Shown: positions 17,693-26,418, numbered from the stretch's first letter. The stretch is DNA of 64,000 nt from an uncultured Chloroflexota bacterium (GCA_902805635.1 CADCTC010000170.1:26499-90498), one strand, 5' to 3'. Notes: generated from the sequence alone by a model not told the origin. Translations and numbers: made by a program.

Positions 17693-18837
17693 GCGGCCTC
17701 CCCTCCTGCCACATGGCTCATGGTTCGCAGCGGCGACGCATCGGGCACAGTGGGCACATCAGGGGTATGCCCCCCGGCAGGGACACCCAGCTCCGCCAGC
17801 AGCTGGTGCAGCTGGTCTACGCGCTGAACGTACGTGTGGCCGGCCAGGATGCGCCGCCGCGCGGCGTCGCCCATGCGGCGGCGCTCGACGTCGGGCACGT
17901 CAAATGCGGCCAGCACGTCATCACGGGTCGTGGCCACCAGCGCCTCACGTCCGGCTACAAAGAACGTCTGGAACCCCGGCCAGCTATCTGAGATGAGCGG
18001 CGCGCCACACGCAGCGGCCTCGAAGAGCGTCACAGAGGGCGACCAGCCGATGTGGCGCATCTGCCGGCGCGTCGCCTTGACCTGCCAGGCGCAGCTGGCA
18101 TGAAATGCGGCGTGCTCCGGCGGGCTAACGTGCGCGAAGTGCGCGACGTTGGGCGGCAGCGCAATCTCCGCCGGGTACTGCGGCCCTGCCAGCGCGAACC
18201 GCCGCTCCGGGCAGAGCCGCGCCGGAGCCAGGAACAGCTCGTCCACCATGTCCTGGCGCGCGTCCGAGTACGTCCCCATGTAGCCAAGGTCGCAGCGGAA
18301 GCGCTCGTCGGGCGCCACCGGCCGGTAGAGCGCGGCGTCGACCGCGCAGTAGAACGGCTCTACCCGCCGCGCGCCGAACGCGCGCAGCTCGTCCAGCACC
18401 GGGCCGCCGCCGAAGGACAGCACCAGGTCGAAGCGCGCAAGCTGGTCGGCGCGCAGGTAGTCGGTGCGCCCCACCTGGCGGAACTGCTCAAGCGTGACTG
18501 GTGTGTCGATGTCGTAGTAGACGAGCAGCGCGCGCGTTGCACCCGGCAGCCAGTCCGCGATCGCCACGCCATCGACGGCGTAGCTGCCCAGCACTACCAC
18601 GTCCGCTCCGGCCACAGCAGCCTCCACCGCGGGAGGCGGCCACGCGTCGTAGCGCCGGATGTCGCAGTAGTCCGCCTGTGGCAGGTCGCAGTTGGCGTCG
18701 TACCACTGCGTGCGCCGCTCGTAGAACGTCACGTCGTGCCCGCGCGCCGCCAGCTCGCGCACCAGGCCGCGGAACGTCGTCGCGTGGCCGTTTCCCCAGC
18801 TGCTCGCTATAGACAGGCCGAAGAACACGAAGTTCAT
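17689..18837 (-). CDS. CgeB-like glycosyltransferase (GT-B)
   Basis: A 382-aa GT-B enzyme starting NFVFFGLSIASSWGNGHATTFRG. It has LLVYYDIDTPVTLEQF, FDLVLSFGGGP, CDLGYMGTYSDARQ and WSPSVTLFEAAACGAPLISDSWPG, all typical of CgeB-family proteins. ATG 18837 shares one base with the dehydrogenase stop (TGATG) and its own stop overlaps the barrel gene by 4 bp, so translation is coupled on both sides. It is similar in plan to the glycosyltransferase at 13163-14275, which suggests duplication within the locus. Confidence 0.87.
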   Translation of the reverse strand: MNFVFFGLSIASSWGNGHATTFRGLVRELAARGHDVTFYERRTQWYDANCDLPQADYCDIRRYDAWPPPAVEAAVAGADVVVLGSYAVDGVAIADWLPGATRALLVYYDIDTPVTLEQFRQVGRTDYLRADQLARFDLVLSFGGGPVLDELRAFGARRVEPFYCAVDAALYRPVAPDERFRCDLGYMGTYSDARQDMVDELFLAPARLCPERRFALAGPQYPAEIALPPNVAHFAHVSPPEHAAFHASCAWQVKATRRQMRHIGWSPSVTLFEAAACGAPLISDSWPGFQTFFVAGREALVATTRDDVLAAFDVPDVERRRMGDAARRRILAGHTYVQRVDQLHQLLAELGVPAGGHTPDVPTVPDASPLRTMSHVAGGEAA

Positions 18838-19844
18838 CAGCGGCGTCCCTCCGTACCGCTCTGCCTGGCGGCGCTGCCGTCGTGTATGCCGTCGCCGCCC
18901 TCCGCGAGCACCACCGCCTTGACGAACCCTTCCGGTCGCGCCGCCGCGGTTTCGAATGCGTGCTGCAAGTCGTCCAGGCGGAATCGGTGGGTGACCAGCG
19001 GCGCCACCTGGAGGTCACCCCGCGCCGCCAGCGCCAGCCCCCGCCGCGCGCCGTCCACCATCTTCTCGCGTGAGCGGAAATGGCAGTTGGCAATGCGCAG
19101 CGCCTTCCAGTTCCATTCGTGCACCGGGACCTGGCGACCGGCTCCCTGGTGGTATCCCACAATGGCGAGCGTCCCCTCCGGCCGCAACAGAGACGCGCTG
19201 ATCGCCAGCATCTCCTCCGACCCGGTTGCTTCGATCACCACGTCCACACCCTCACCTTGGGTCAGCTCCCAGACGCGGCCCTGCACCTCGTCTGTGCCAC
19301 AGGTATGGGAAGCACTCAGCTCTCCGGCCAGCGCACGCGCCTCCGGTCGCCGCGCCGCGACCAGCAGCCAGCGCGGCGCTGCCCGGCGCACCAGCTGCGC
19401 CAGCAGCAGCGCCATAAAGCCGGCGCCCAGGATCACCACGCGGTCGTCGGGCCGCACGCCGATCGTGTCCAGAGAATTAACAGCGCACGCCAACGGCTCC
19501 GCCAGCGCCAGGTCAGGCGCCAAGCCTTCCGGCACAGGCAGCGCCGCGGCTGCGTCTACCGTCACCAGTGCGCCATACGCGCCGCCGGCCAGCGCCGGCG
19601 CCGCCAGGTCACCCACCTGCCAGCCCGTCACACCCGGCCCCACCGCCTCCACGCGTCCCACTGCCTCATGCCCCAGCCGCGCCGGGTACTGCTGCCACGG
19701 GTTGCGCCCCAGGAAGACGTCCAGCTCGCTGGCGCACAGGCCGCACGCCACCGTGCGGAGGAGTAGTTGACCCGTCTCCGGGTCCGGAGCCTGCTGCTCC
19801 GCCGAAGCAAACCTCCCAGGGCCCTCCAGCACCATCACCCGCAT
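18837..19844 (-). CDS. Zinc-type medium-chain alcohol dehydrogenase
   Basis: A 335-aa MDR-family dehydrogenase. The catalytic zinc ligands are in ACGLCASE (C37) and LGHEAVG (H59-E60). The NAD(P)-binding Rossmann loop is VVILGAGFMALLLA. The four-Cys structural zinc loop of classic ADHs is missing, as in several sugar or polyol dehydrogenases. As first gene of the leftward glycan operon it may oxidise or reduce a sugar or polyol precursor; the substrate is inferred from context only. Its start faces the divergent Gly-rich gene across about 226 nt. Confidence 0.85.
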   Translation of the reverse strand: MRVMVLEGPGRFASAEQQAPDPETGQLLLRTVACGLCASELDVFLGRNPWQQYPARLGHEAVGRVEAVGPGVTGWQVGDLAAPALAGGAYGALVTVDAAAALPVPEGLAPDLALAEPLACAVNSLDTIGVRPDDRVVILGAGFMALLLAQLVRRAAPRWLLVAARRPEARALAGELSASHTCGTDEVQGRVWELTQGEGVDVVIEATGSEEMLAISASLLRPEGTLAIVGYHQGAGRQVPVHEWNWKALRIANCHFRSREKMVDGARRGLALAARGDLQVAPLVTHRFRLDDLQHAFETAAARPEGFVKAVVLAEGGDGIHDGSAARQSGTEGRR

Positions 19845-20070
19845 ATCACGTTCACCACTCGCACTGCCTGCCGCCGCACCGCATCTGTCCTCCCCACCTG
19901 CGCCTCTCTAGACACCGGTAAGCTTCTTCTACTTACCAGCGCGAAGGCTCATTGACCTGTGCAGGAACTGTGCCACCGAAGTAGATCGCAAAGCGGCATG
20001 CGGTTTGCCGAGAACGCTCGCCCCGGCGCAGTCCCATCTAGGCTACGGCGGGACGCAAAAGGAGCGAGTG

Positions 20071-20733
20071 ATGACCGGATCCGGCACGATAGGCAGTGAG
20101 CGAGAGCCCGGCGGGGGCGGAGCGGTCCCGCAGAGCACCGGCGCGGCCGATGTAACGCACACATCCGACACCAGCGGTGGATCGAGCGCGATTGGACGGG
20201 CGAGCGCCGGCCTCACCGGCCTCGGCGCCGACTCGGCCAGCTCGGGTGATTCCCTACAAGGCGGACAGACCGAGCGCACGACGCTTGGCGATGCCCAGGG
20301 CACCCAAGGCGCAGGCCTCAACCTCGGCCTCGGCAGCGGCGCTGCCGGCGGCCTGGGCATGCACGGCGATACGGAAGCGCGGCTGCGCGCCGAAGTCACC
20401 GGTCCCAGCGGCGGCGCGGCCGGCAGTGCCACACCGCACGGTGTGGAGCAGGCCGGCTCTGCCGACGGAGCGGCCGGAGGCTTGGGTGGTGGCCTGGGCG
20501 GTCCGAGCGGCGCAGGAGCGGGCACGGTGCGTGCCCGCGGCGCCGATGGCCACGAGAGCGGCGCTGGCCTGCGCGGCACAGGCGCCATGAACGACGACCG
20601 CGCGGACGAAACCGGCGCCTCGCCGGAAGCGCAGGACGGGACCACCACCGCGGCGCACGGCGGCAGCATCATCGACCGCGTCACCACCGGCCAGGGCGGC
20701 GACGTCGGTGGTGGGCTGACCGGACCGGGGTAA
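20071..20733 (+). CDS. Low-complexity Gly/Ala/Thr-rich protein of unknown function
   Basis: A 220-aa protein dominated by Gly, Ala, Ser and Thr with scattered Asp, Glu and Arg. It has no signal peptide, membrane segment or recognisable domain, and reads as fully disordered. The ATG at 20071 is supported by a strong AAAGGAG with 6-nt spacing, which is the best evidence that this is a real gene. I do not recognise it. It precedes the second barrel-protein gene by 45 nt and may share its transcript. Confidence 0.55.
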   Translation: MTGSGTIGSEREPGGGGAVPQSTGAADVTHTSDTSGGSSAIGRASAGLTGLGADSASSGDSLQGGQTERTTLGDAQGTQGAGLNLGLGSGAAGGLGMHGDTEARLRAEVTGPSGGAAGSATPHGVEQAGSADGAAGGLGGGLGGPSGAGAGTVRARGADGHESGAGLRGTGAMNDDRADETGASPEAQDGTTTAAHGGSIIDRVTTGQGGDVGGGLTGPG

Positions 20734-20778
20734 AGTAGGCTGCCGCTCCCCAGAACGAGGCAGCACCACGAGGGCAGC

Positions 20779-21663
20779 ATGATTGAGGCGGTCAAGCTTT
20801 GGAACGAGCCGAATAACCGGTCGCACTGGGACTTCACGCTCGACCCGGAGTGGACCGCCTTCTCGCGTTTGGTGACGCTGGCGGCGGACGCCGTGGCGGC
20901 CGAGCGGCCGGGGCTGACCCGCGTGCTGGGCGGCATCTCGCCCATCGACCCGGACTTCCTGGGCACGCTCCAGCGTCAAGGCGTGCTGGACCACGTAGAC
21001 GCGGTGGCGGTGCACGGGTTTCCAATGGACTGGAACCCGTGGTCGGTACACGAGTGGCCGGATCGCCTGGCGGAGGTGCGCGCCGTCACCGGCCTGCCGC
21101 TCTGGGTCACCGAGGTGGGCGTGTCCAGCTTCGGCTGCGAGGAGGTGCAGGCGTTCGGCGTGCGGCGCACGGCGGAGCTGCTGGGCGGCCAGGCCGAGCG
21201 CATCCACTGGTACAGCCTGTTCGACCTGCCCCGCGACTGGGGCGCCGAATCGCTGGACCCCGACTCGGAGGGAGAAGCCTACTTCCGCCACTTCCACATG
21301 GGGCTGCTGCGCGCCGGCGGCGCGCCCAAGCAGGCGCTGCGCGTCTTCGCGGAGCACGTCCCCCCGCTGGGCATCTGCCAGTGGTTCCATATGGACGACG
21401 CGCGCCTGGACGACGCGGTGCGCCTGCTGCGCGACCTGGGGGTGCGGTACCTGCGCACCGGCCTCTCCTGGGCGGACAGCTACCGGCCCGACGCGCTGGC
21501 GTGGTTCGACCGCCAGATGGCGGCGCTGGAGCCGTTCGACCTGACGGTGACCTTCTGCTTCACCCCCGCCGCGCAGGGCCTGACGCCGCACCACACCAGC
21601 CCACCGCGCGAGCCCGAAGCCTTCGCCGACTTCTGCGCCGCAATGGTGCGTCGCTACGCGTAA
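20779..21663 (+). CDS. Clan GH-A glycosidase-like barrel protein with permuted order, copy 2
   Basis: A 294-aa paralogue of 16808-17692, the same length and alignable end to end. The acid/base motif LWNEPNN is at E10 and the nucleophile motif WVTEVG at E112. HWYSLFDLP (strand 8) is followed by LRDLGVRYLRTGLSWADS, AWFDRQMAALEPF, TVTFCFTP and FADFCAAMVRRYA. In ordinary relatives the FADFC...RRY segment leads directly into the strand carrying NEPN; here the protein ends at RRYA. Both catalytic Glu residues are present. It stands apart from the glycosyltransferase cluster, behind a Gly-rich gene. The substrate is unknown. Confidence 0.75.
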   Translation: MIEAVKLWNEPNNRSHWDFTLDPEWTAFSRLVTLAADAVAAERPGLTRVLGGISPIDPDFLGTLQRQGVLDHVDAVAVHGFPMDWNPWSVHEWPDRLAEVRAVTGLPLWVTEVGVSSFGCEEVQAFGVRRTAELLGGQAERIHWYSLFDLPRDWGAESLDPDSEGEAYFRHFHMGLLRAGGAPKQALRVFAEHVPPLGICQWFHMDDARLDDAVRLLRDLGVRYLRTGLSWADSYRPDALAWFDRQMAALEPFDLTVTFCFTPAAQGLTPHHTSPPREPEAFADFCAAMVRRYA

Positions 21664-21755
21664 CTCGGTGGCGTGCTTCTTGCTTGTGTGGCGCGCCCGG
21701 ACCTGAAGGGCTCCGGGAGCAGCCATCACAAGAGGGGGAGCGAAAACAACGCTCT

Positions 21756-23879
21756 ATGGCGATCGACATCGGGGTCGACACGAAACGACCGTTCTCAAGG
21801 TCTGGCGGCACGCAGGAACTCCCAGAAGCGCCAGCAGCGCAGCCCGCCCCACTGCTCTCCGCCCAGGCACAGGCGCTGGGGTTCTCAACGCTCGATGCGC
21901 TGAAGCGCGAGGTGCTCCGCCAGCGCGCCACCTGGTGGCAAGGGGAGCGGTTCCACTGTCCACTGTGTGACGAGGACTACGCGGACGCGGCGCCGGCAGC
22001 GGACCACGTCGTGCGCCTGCAGCACCCCGTGCTGCGCGTGGACGGCGTCCGTCCACGTACCGCGGCGCCGTGTTGGGCGGACGCGGAGCTCGACTACGTG
22101 CGCGCGCTGCGCGGTCCCAACCTCCACGCGCGCACCCCGGTCCTGAAGGTGACGTTGATGGAGCGCAAAGCCGACGGAGTGGCGGCGCGACCGGTCACTT
22201 CTCGCTTCACCACCCGTCTGGCCACCGCGCTGCCCGGATTGGCTGGCGATCACGGTATCCGCTCGCTGCAACGGCGGCTGGGCAGCCGCAGCGGCGGCGC
22301 CCCCATCGCGCTGGCGGCGCGGTTGGCGGCCCAGGAGCTGCTGCGCCTGGCGGGCCACGAACCGGAGATCGCCAAAATGCTGCCCGACCCCGATCCGCAG
22401 ACCTGCGGGTTCCTCCTGGGTTACACCGACGAGGCGCTGGGACGTTTGGCGGTAGAGGCAGCGGCGCAGCTGACGCTCGCCGCCTGGCGCGGCACGGCCT
22501 ACGACATTGCCGGTGATCTCGACCGGCTGCGCGCGCTGTCGACAGCGCCTTCCCCTAACGTACGCCGGATGGCGGTGGCCGCGCCGGGGCGACCCGGTCG
22601 TACCGCCGCTGTTGCTGCGCCCGGCCGTGGGCGGGCCGGCGCACGCCCTGGAGCGGTGCTGGCGCAGATTCCGGTGATCGCGGTCACGGGCACAAACGGC
22701 AAGACCACCACCACGCGTCTGATCGCCCACATGTACGAGACCGCGGATCACGTGGTGGGGCTGACTTCCACAGAGGGCACCTACATCGACGGCGAGCGCG
22801 TCATGAAAGGAGACTGCTCCGGACCCAAGAGCGCGCGTACCATCCTCTCTGACGAACGGGTGGAGGCAGCCGTGCTTGAAACGGCGCGCGGCGGCATCTT
22901 GCGCGAGGGGCTGGCGTTCGAGAGCTGCACGGTGGGAGTGGTGACCAACGTCACGGCGGACCACCTGGGCATAGGGGGCGTGCATACGCTGGCGGACCTG
23001 GCGCGGGTGAAGCAGGTGGTGGTGCAGGCGGTACGTCCCGACGGCGCGGCTGTGCTGAATGCGGACGATCCGCTGGTGGCCGGCATGGTCGCCGCCACCG
23101 AGGCGCGCACCGTCTTTTTCTCCACCAGCGCCCGCAACGCCGTGGTCACGGAGCACCTCTCACGGGGTGGCGCGGCGGTGCTGGCGCAGGACGGCGAGAT
23201 CCTGCTGGCAGCCGGCAACCTGCGCACGCGCGTCGCCCGGCTGGAAGCGGTGCCGTTCACCGCGGGTGGGCGCATCCTCTTCCAGGTCAAGAACGCGCTG
23301 GCGGCCACCGCCGCCGCCTGGGCAGCGGGCCTGGGCCTGCGCGCTATTGCCCGCGCGTTGGCCACGTTCCAGACCGACGCCGCCACGGTGCCAGGCCGCT
23401 TCAACGTGGGAGAGTACGCCGGCGTGGAGGTGGTGCTCGATTACGCGCACAACCCGGGCGCCCTGGAGGCACTGGGTGCTGCGGTGCAGGCGCTGGCGCC
23501 GCGCCGCACCATCCTGGCGATCGGCCTGCCGGGCGACCGGCGCGATGACGACCTGCACGCCAGCATGGCTGCCACCCTGGGTTGGGTGGACGAGTACGTG
23601 CTGTGCGACCACGGTGACCGGCGCGGCCGGACGGAAGGCGAAGTGCCGCGCTTGCTGCAGCGCGTGGTCCCCAGCAGCACGCCCTCGGTCTGTGCCACCA
23701 GCCAGGCGGACGGCATCTCGCTCGCGTGGGAGCGCGCCCGTCCCGGCGATCGCATCGTCGTCATCGTCTACGACGCCGAGACAGCCTTGGCCCAGGTGCA
23801 GGCGCTGGCGCACGCGGCGCCGTTCGGTGGACCACAGCACGAAAACACCTCAGGCAACGGATCGCCACGCTCAGCGTAG
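21756..23879 (+). CDS. Cyanophycin synthetase-like Mur ligase lacking the ATP-grasp domain
   Basis: A 707-aa protein. Residues ~115-245 (VRALRGPNLHARTPVL, LAARLAAQELLRLAGHEPE, FLLGYTDEALGRLAVEAA) resemble the N-terminal domain of cyanophycin synthetase CphA. An Ala/Gly/Pro/Arg linker (~262-305) follows, then a Mur-ligase module with P-loop VTGTNGKTTT (310-319), ETARGGILREG, NVTADHLG and DYAHNPGALEAL. The ATP-grasp domain that normally lies between them is absent. A CPLC...H...H group at 68-90 may bind zinc. It is probably an ATP-dependent amide ligase of the CphA/MurE type, but cyanophycin synthesis seems unlikely without the ATP-grasp. ATG 21756 is chosen; the long upstream extension overlaps the barrel gene out of frame. 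Confidence 0.75.
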   Translation: MAIDIGVDTKRPFSRSGGTQELPEAPAAQPAPLLSAQAQALGFSTLDALKREVLRQRATWWQGERFHCPLCDEDYADAAPAADHVVRLQHPVLRVDGVRPRTAAPCWADAELDYVRALRGPNLHARTPVLKVTLMERKADGVAARPVTSRFTTRLATALPGLAGDHGIRSLQRRLGSRSGGAPIALAARLAAQELLRLAGHEPEIAKMLPDPDPQTCGFLLGYTDEALGRLAVEAAAQLTLAAWRGTAYDIAGDLDRLRALSTAPSPNVRRMAVAAPGRPGRTAAVAAPGRGRAGARPGAVLAQIPVIAVTGTNGKTTTTRLIAHMYETADHVVGLTSTEGTYIDGERVMKGDCSGPKSARTILSDERVEAAVLETARGGILREGLAFESCTVGVVTNVTADHLGIGGVHTLADLARVKQVVVQAVRPDGAAVLNADDPLVAGMVAATEARTVFFSTSARNAVVTEHLSRGGAAVLAQDGEILLAAGNLRTRVARLEAVPFTAGGRILFQVKNALAATAAAWAAGLGLRAIARALATFQTDAATVPGRFNVGEYAGVEVVLDYAHNPGALEALGAAVQALAPRRTILAIGLPGDRRDDDLHASMAATLGWVDEYVLCDHGDRRGRTEGEVPRLLQRVVPSSTPSVCATSQADGISLAWERARPGDRIVVIVYDAETALAQVQALAHAAPFGGPQHENTSGNGSPRSA

Positions 23880-23928
23880 CCGCGCAGCGTAGACATCGTG
23901 AGGCCACCCAGATAGTGGCCCTTTCTGA

Positions 23929-23962
23929 CCTGGCCAGATGGCTAATCAGGAGTCTGGCCAGG
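23929..23962. repeat. Inverted repeat downstream of the Mur ligase gene
   Basis: Perfect 10-bp arms cctggccaga (23929-23938) and tctggccagg (23953-23962) with a 14-nt spacer. No T-run follows on either strand, so it may be a protein-binding site or an RNA hairpin rather than an intrinsic terminator. Confidence 0.6.
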
Positions 23963-24051
23963 TGACCGATCCCGCACGCAGCCTGGGATGTCACCATAGA
24001 TGTGGAGCCTGTCCCACCCCTCCAGGGGCAGGCGCCTCCCTCTGCGCTCAG

Positions 24052-24090
24052 GCGGCGCAGCCCTTCCCCCCAGGGCTGCGCCGCTTGTTG
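24052..24090 (+). terminator. Strong hairpin, probable terminator
   Basis: Thirteen-bp perfect arms gcggcgcagccct (24052-24064) and agggctgcgccgc (24072-24084) with a 7-nt loop, followed by ttgttg. It lies between the Mur ligase stop and the hydrolase start and probably ends the upstream transcript. The T-tract is weak. Confidence 0.6.
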
Positions 24091-24129
24091 CCGCTTTGAC
24101 ATTCTGCCGCCGGTTGCGAACGACGCGGT

Positions 24130-25125
24130 ATGCTGCACCCTCGTGTCCCCCTGTCACTTGCCATGAGCCGCAACGGCGTGGCTCGCACGCTTGCTGGTGT
24201 CACCACCGCCGCTACAGCAGGAGCCGGCGCGGCCTGGTTGCTGGCAACCTACATCGTCCGGCAGATCACCGCGCCGGTGCAGCGCCTGCCATCCGGTCGT
24301 GGCTTCACGCCCTTTGAGACCGGCGCCACATGGGAGGAGGTCTCCTTCACGACGGAAGGTGGCACGCGGCTGCCGGGCTGGCTGCTGGCGCGCGACGACA
24401 CCGCCCCCGCCATCCTGGCATGCGGTGGCTACCGTGGTGAGCGGGCCGATCTGCTGGGTATTTCGTCCAGCCTGTGGCGTGCAGGGTTCAGCGTCCTGCT
24501 CTTCGACTACCGCGGCCACGGCCACGCCGTGCATGCCGCGCTGCGTACTCCGGTTACGCTCGGGTACCGGGAGTTGGCGGACGCGCAAGCGGCGCTTCGA
24601 TACCTGCGCCATCGCCGGCCGCACGCGCCGCTGGGCGCCATCGGCTTCTCGATGGGGGCGAGCGTCGCGCTGATGCTCGCGGCGCGCGAGCCAGACGTAC
24701 GCTGCGTCGTAGCCGATAGCCCGTTCACCAGCCAGCGCGAGATCGTGCGCCATGGCGTCACTCGCCGTTTGGGACGGCAACCGTTCCGCGGCACCTCGTT
24801 GCTGGCAGACCGACTGGCGGACCTTGTGCTCGACCTGGTGGACGTTCTACTCCAGCGGCGCTTTGGCTTCCGCTTCGACGACGTGCACCCGCTGCGGGAC
24901 GCAACGCGCCTGGTGCCGCGGCCCCTGCTGCTGATTCACGGCGAGGACGATGAAGTGGTCCCAGCCAGCCACGCCCGCCGCATCGCAGCCGCCGCGGGCA
25001 ACGCAGGCGTTTCGCTGGAAACGTGGTTCGTCCCGGACTGCGACCACTGCGGCGCGTATTTCCTAGACCGGCCCCGCTACTGCGGTCGCGTGGCCGCTTT
25101 CTTCCGGAAGTACCTGCACACGTAG
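24130..25125 (+). CDS. Alpha/beta hydrolase (membrane-anchored)
   Basis: A 331-aa alpha/beta-hydrolase-fold protein. The nucleophile elbow is GFSMGAS, the acid is in HGEDDEVVP and the His in CDHCGAYF near the C-terminus, so the triad looks complete. An oxyanion-region motif FDYRGHGHA precedes the elbow. A hydrophobic helix near residues 20-45 suggests a membrane anchor, as in the BEM46/YqkD-like group. ATG 24130 is the first start; ATG 24163 (MSRNGVA) is an equal candidate. The substrate is unknown. Confidence 0.82.
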   Translation: MLHPRVPLSLAMSRNGVARTLAGVTTAATAGAGAAWLLATYIVRQITAPVQRLPSGRGFTPFETGATWEEVSFTTEGGTRLPGWLLARDDTAPAILACGGYRGERADLLGISSSLWRAGFSVLLFDYRGHGHAVHAALRTPVTLGYRELADAQAALRYLRHRRPHAPLGAIGFSMGASVALMLAAREPDVRCVVADSPFTSQREIVRHGVTRRLGRQPFRGTSLLADRLADLVLDLVDVLLQRRFGFRFDDVHPLRDATRLVPRPLLLIHGEDDEVVPASHARRIAAAAGNAGVSLETWFVPDCDHCGAYFLDRPRYCGRVAAFFRKYLHT

Positions 25126-25277
25126 GGGCGGCTTACCGCTTACGTAGGCCGGCCGATTACCAAAACCCCGGCTCCTTCCCTCCCCGCTCCCCACCCCCTA
25201 ACGCCCTGCGCGCTTGCTGCGCAAGTGCTCGGTTGTTGGGAAGGGGTGGCCGAAGCCCGGGGTTAGGTGAACAGCGC

Positions 25278-25718
25278 TCAGTCGCGTGCGGGCGCAGGGC
25301 CCGGCGGAGGCGGCGCGCCATCCACCGATGCTTCGAGCAGGATTGGCAGCACCTGCGCCAGCCACGGCGCACGGCGCATCGCGTCGGCCACTTCAGGGCT
25401 GCTGTCCGCGTTGTTAATCTCCCGGCTGACCGACCACCAGACGGCGGGGTCGCGCAGCTTGTCGATCCACACCCGCACGGTCTCCCCCTGGTCGGGTGAG
25501 AGGGTGGCAGCGCGCACTACCACCTGACCCGGCCCGGCAGGCTGCCAGTCCCAGCCGTCGCGGCAGACCAGCAGCCACCCGTCCGAACCAGACTCCTCAA
25601 GCGTGACCGACGCCGGGGGCTGTGGCACGGTGCGCCGCGCGAACTCGATGCGGTCGCGTGGCGCAGCCGGACGCTGGGTTGGGCGACGGAAGTTCGGCCG
25701 TCCGCGGCGGGGGGGCAC
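25278..25718 (-). CDS. Hypothetical protein downstream of the zinc-ribbon gene
   Basis: A 146-aa protein with a basic N-terminus (PPRRGRPNFRRPTQR), a central mixed region (DGWLLVCRDGWDWQPAGPGQVVVRAATL, VWIDKLRDPAVWWSVSREI) and a Pro-rich tail. I do not recognise the family. It starts with GTG 49 nt after the zinc-ribbon gene on the same strand, so they may form a two-gene operon. The non-repetitive, Trp-containing middle supports a real protein. Confidence 0.5.
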   Translation of the reverse strand: MPPRRGRPNFRRPTQRPAAPRDRIEFARRTVPQPPASVTLEESGSDGWLLVCRDGWDWQPAGPGQVVVRAATLSPDQGETVRVWIDKLRDPAVWWSVSREINNADSSPEVADAMRRAPWLAQVLPILLEASVDGAPPPPGPAPARD

Positions 25719-25767
25719 CTACGCCCCCCACACCACGGGCCGCGCCGAGCGCCGCCCGGCGCAAAGG

Positions 25768-26334
25768 CTAATAACGGTCTCCGCCGCGGCCGTACCCACC
25801 GCCACCGCCGCCGCCAGAACGCCCACCGGAGCGTCCGCCGCCACCACCACCGCCATACCCACCGCCGCCACCGCCGTAGCCACCACCACCGCCGGAGCGT
25901 CCACCGCCGCCACCACCGTACCCGCCACCACCACCACCATAGCTGCCACCACCGCCGGAACGCCCGCCACTGCTACCACCGCCAACGCGGCTGAAGCAAT
26001 CGCTGCAGTACACCGGGCGGTCGCCACGGGGCTGGAAAGGCACCTGGGTCTCCTTGCCGCACGACGCGCAGGTCACGTCGAACATCTGGCGCGTGCCGCC
26101 ACCGTACCCACCACCGCCACCGGAGCGTCCGCCGCCGTAGCCACCGCCGCCACCACCGGAGCTGTAGGCTCCGCCGGAGTCGCCGCGCTCGGCGCGGCGC
26201 GCTGTGCGGCAGTTGGGGCAACGCTTGGGCTCATTGGTAAACCCGCGCTCGGCGTGGTACGCCTGGTCCTCGGCGCTGAAGGTAAACGGCTGCCCGCAGT
26301 CGGCACACGTCAGCTGGCGATCTTGAAAGCTCAT
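25768..26334 (-). CDS. Zinc-ribbon protein with Gly-rich GGYGG/RSGG low-complexity tail
   Basis: A 188-aa protein. Two CxxC pairs at the N-terminus (CADCG ... CPNC) form a zinc ribbon of the type I know as 'probable zinc-ribbon', and a second pair of CxxC motifs (CASCG ... CSDC, ~95-120) forms another. The linker and the C-terminal ~65 residues consist almost only of Gly with Tyr, Arg and Ser (GGYGGGG, GRSGG). This resembles RGG/GY-rich RNA-binding tails. The ATG has AAGGAG upstream. It lies downstream of the cold-shock gene but behind a terminator, so it has its own transcript. RNA binding is inferred. Confidence 0.75.
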   Translation of the reverse strand: MSFQDRQLTCADCGQPFTFSAEDQAYHAERGFTNEPKRCPNCRTARRAERGDSGGAYSSGGGGGGYGGGRSGGGGGYGGGTRQMFDVTCASCGKETQVPFQPRGDRPVYCSDCFSRVGGGSSGGRSGGGGSYGGGGGGYGGGGGGRSGGGGGYGGGGGGYGGGGGGGRSGGRSGGGGGGGYGRGGDRY

Positions 26335-26384
26335 GAGAAAAGGTCTCCTTGGGGAGCCAGCGCGACTGGCGCGACTGTGGCTCT

Positions 26385-26418
26385 AAAAAAGAGCCCGTGG
26401 CCAAAATGCCGCGGGCTC
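26385..26418 (-). terminator. Intrinsic terminator of the cold-shock gene
   Basis: On the minus strand a GAGCCCGCGG stem pairs with its complement around a ggcattttgg-type loop and is followed by six T (plus-strand a-run 26385-26390). A textbook rho-independent terminator directly after the cold-shock coding sequence. Confidence 0.88.

Noticed and set aside
18052..19770. 572-aa plus-strand open frame
   Set aside because: Antisense shadow of a glycosyltransferase and the alcohol dehydrogenase, both of which have clear family motifs.
20254..21729. 491-aa minus-strand open frame
   Set aside because: Antisense to the barrel protein and the Gly-rich gene; His/Arg/Val-rich shadow composition.
20850..21755. 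Upstream 302-codon extension of the Mur ligase reading frame
   Set aside because: It overlaps the barrel-protein gene in another frame and its translation is Arg/Gly/Ala-rich shadow text; the ligase family region starts well after ATG 21756.
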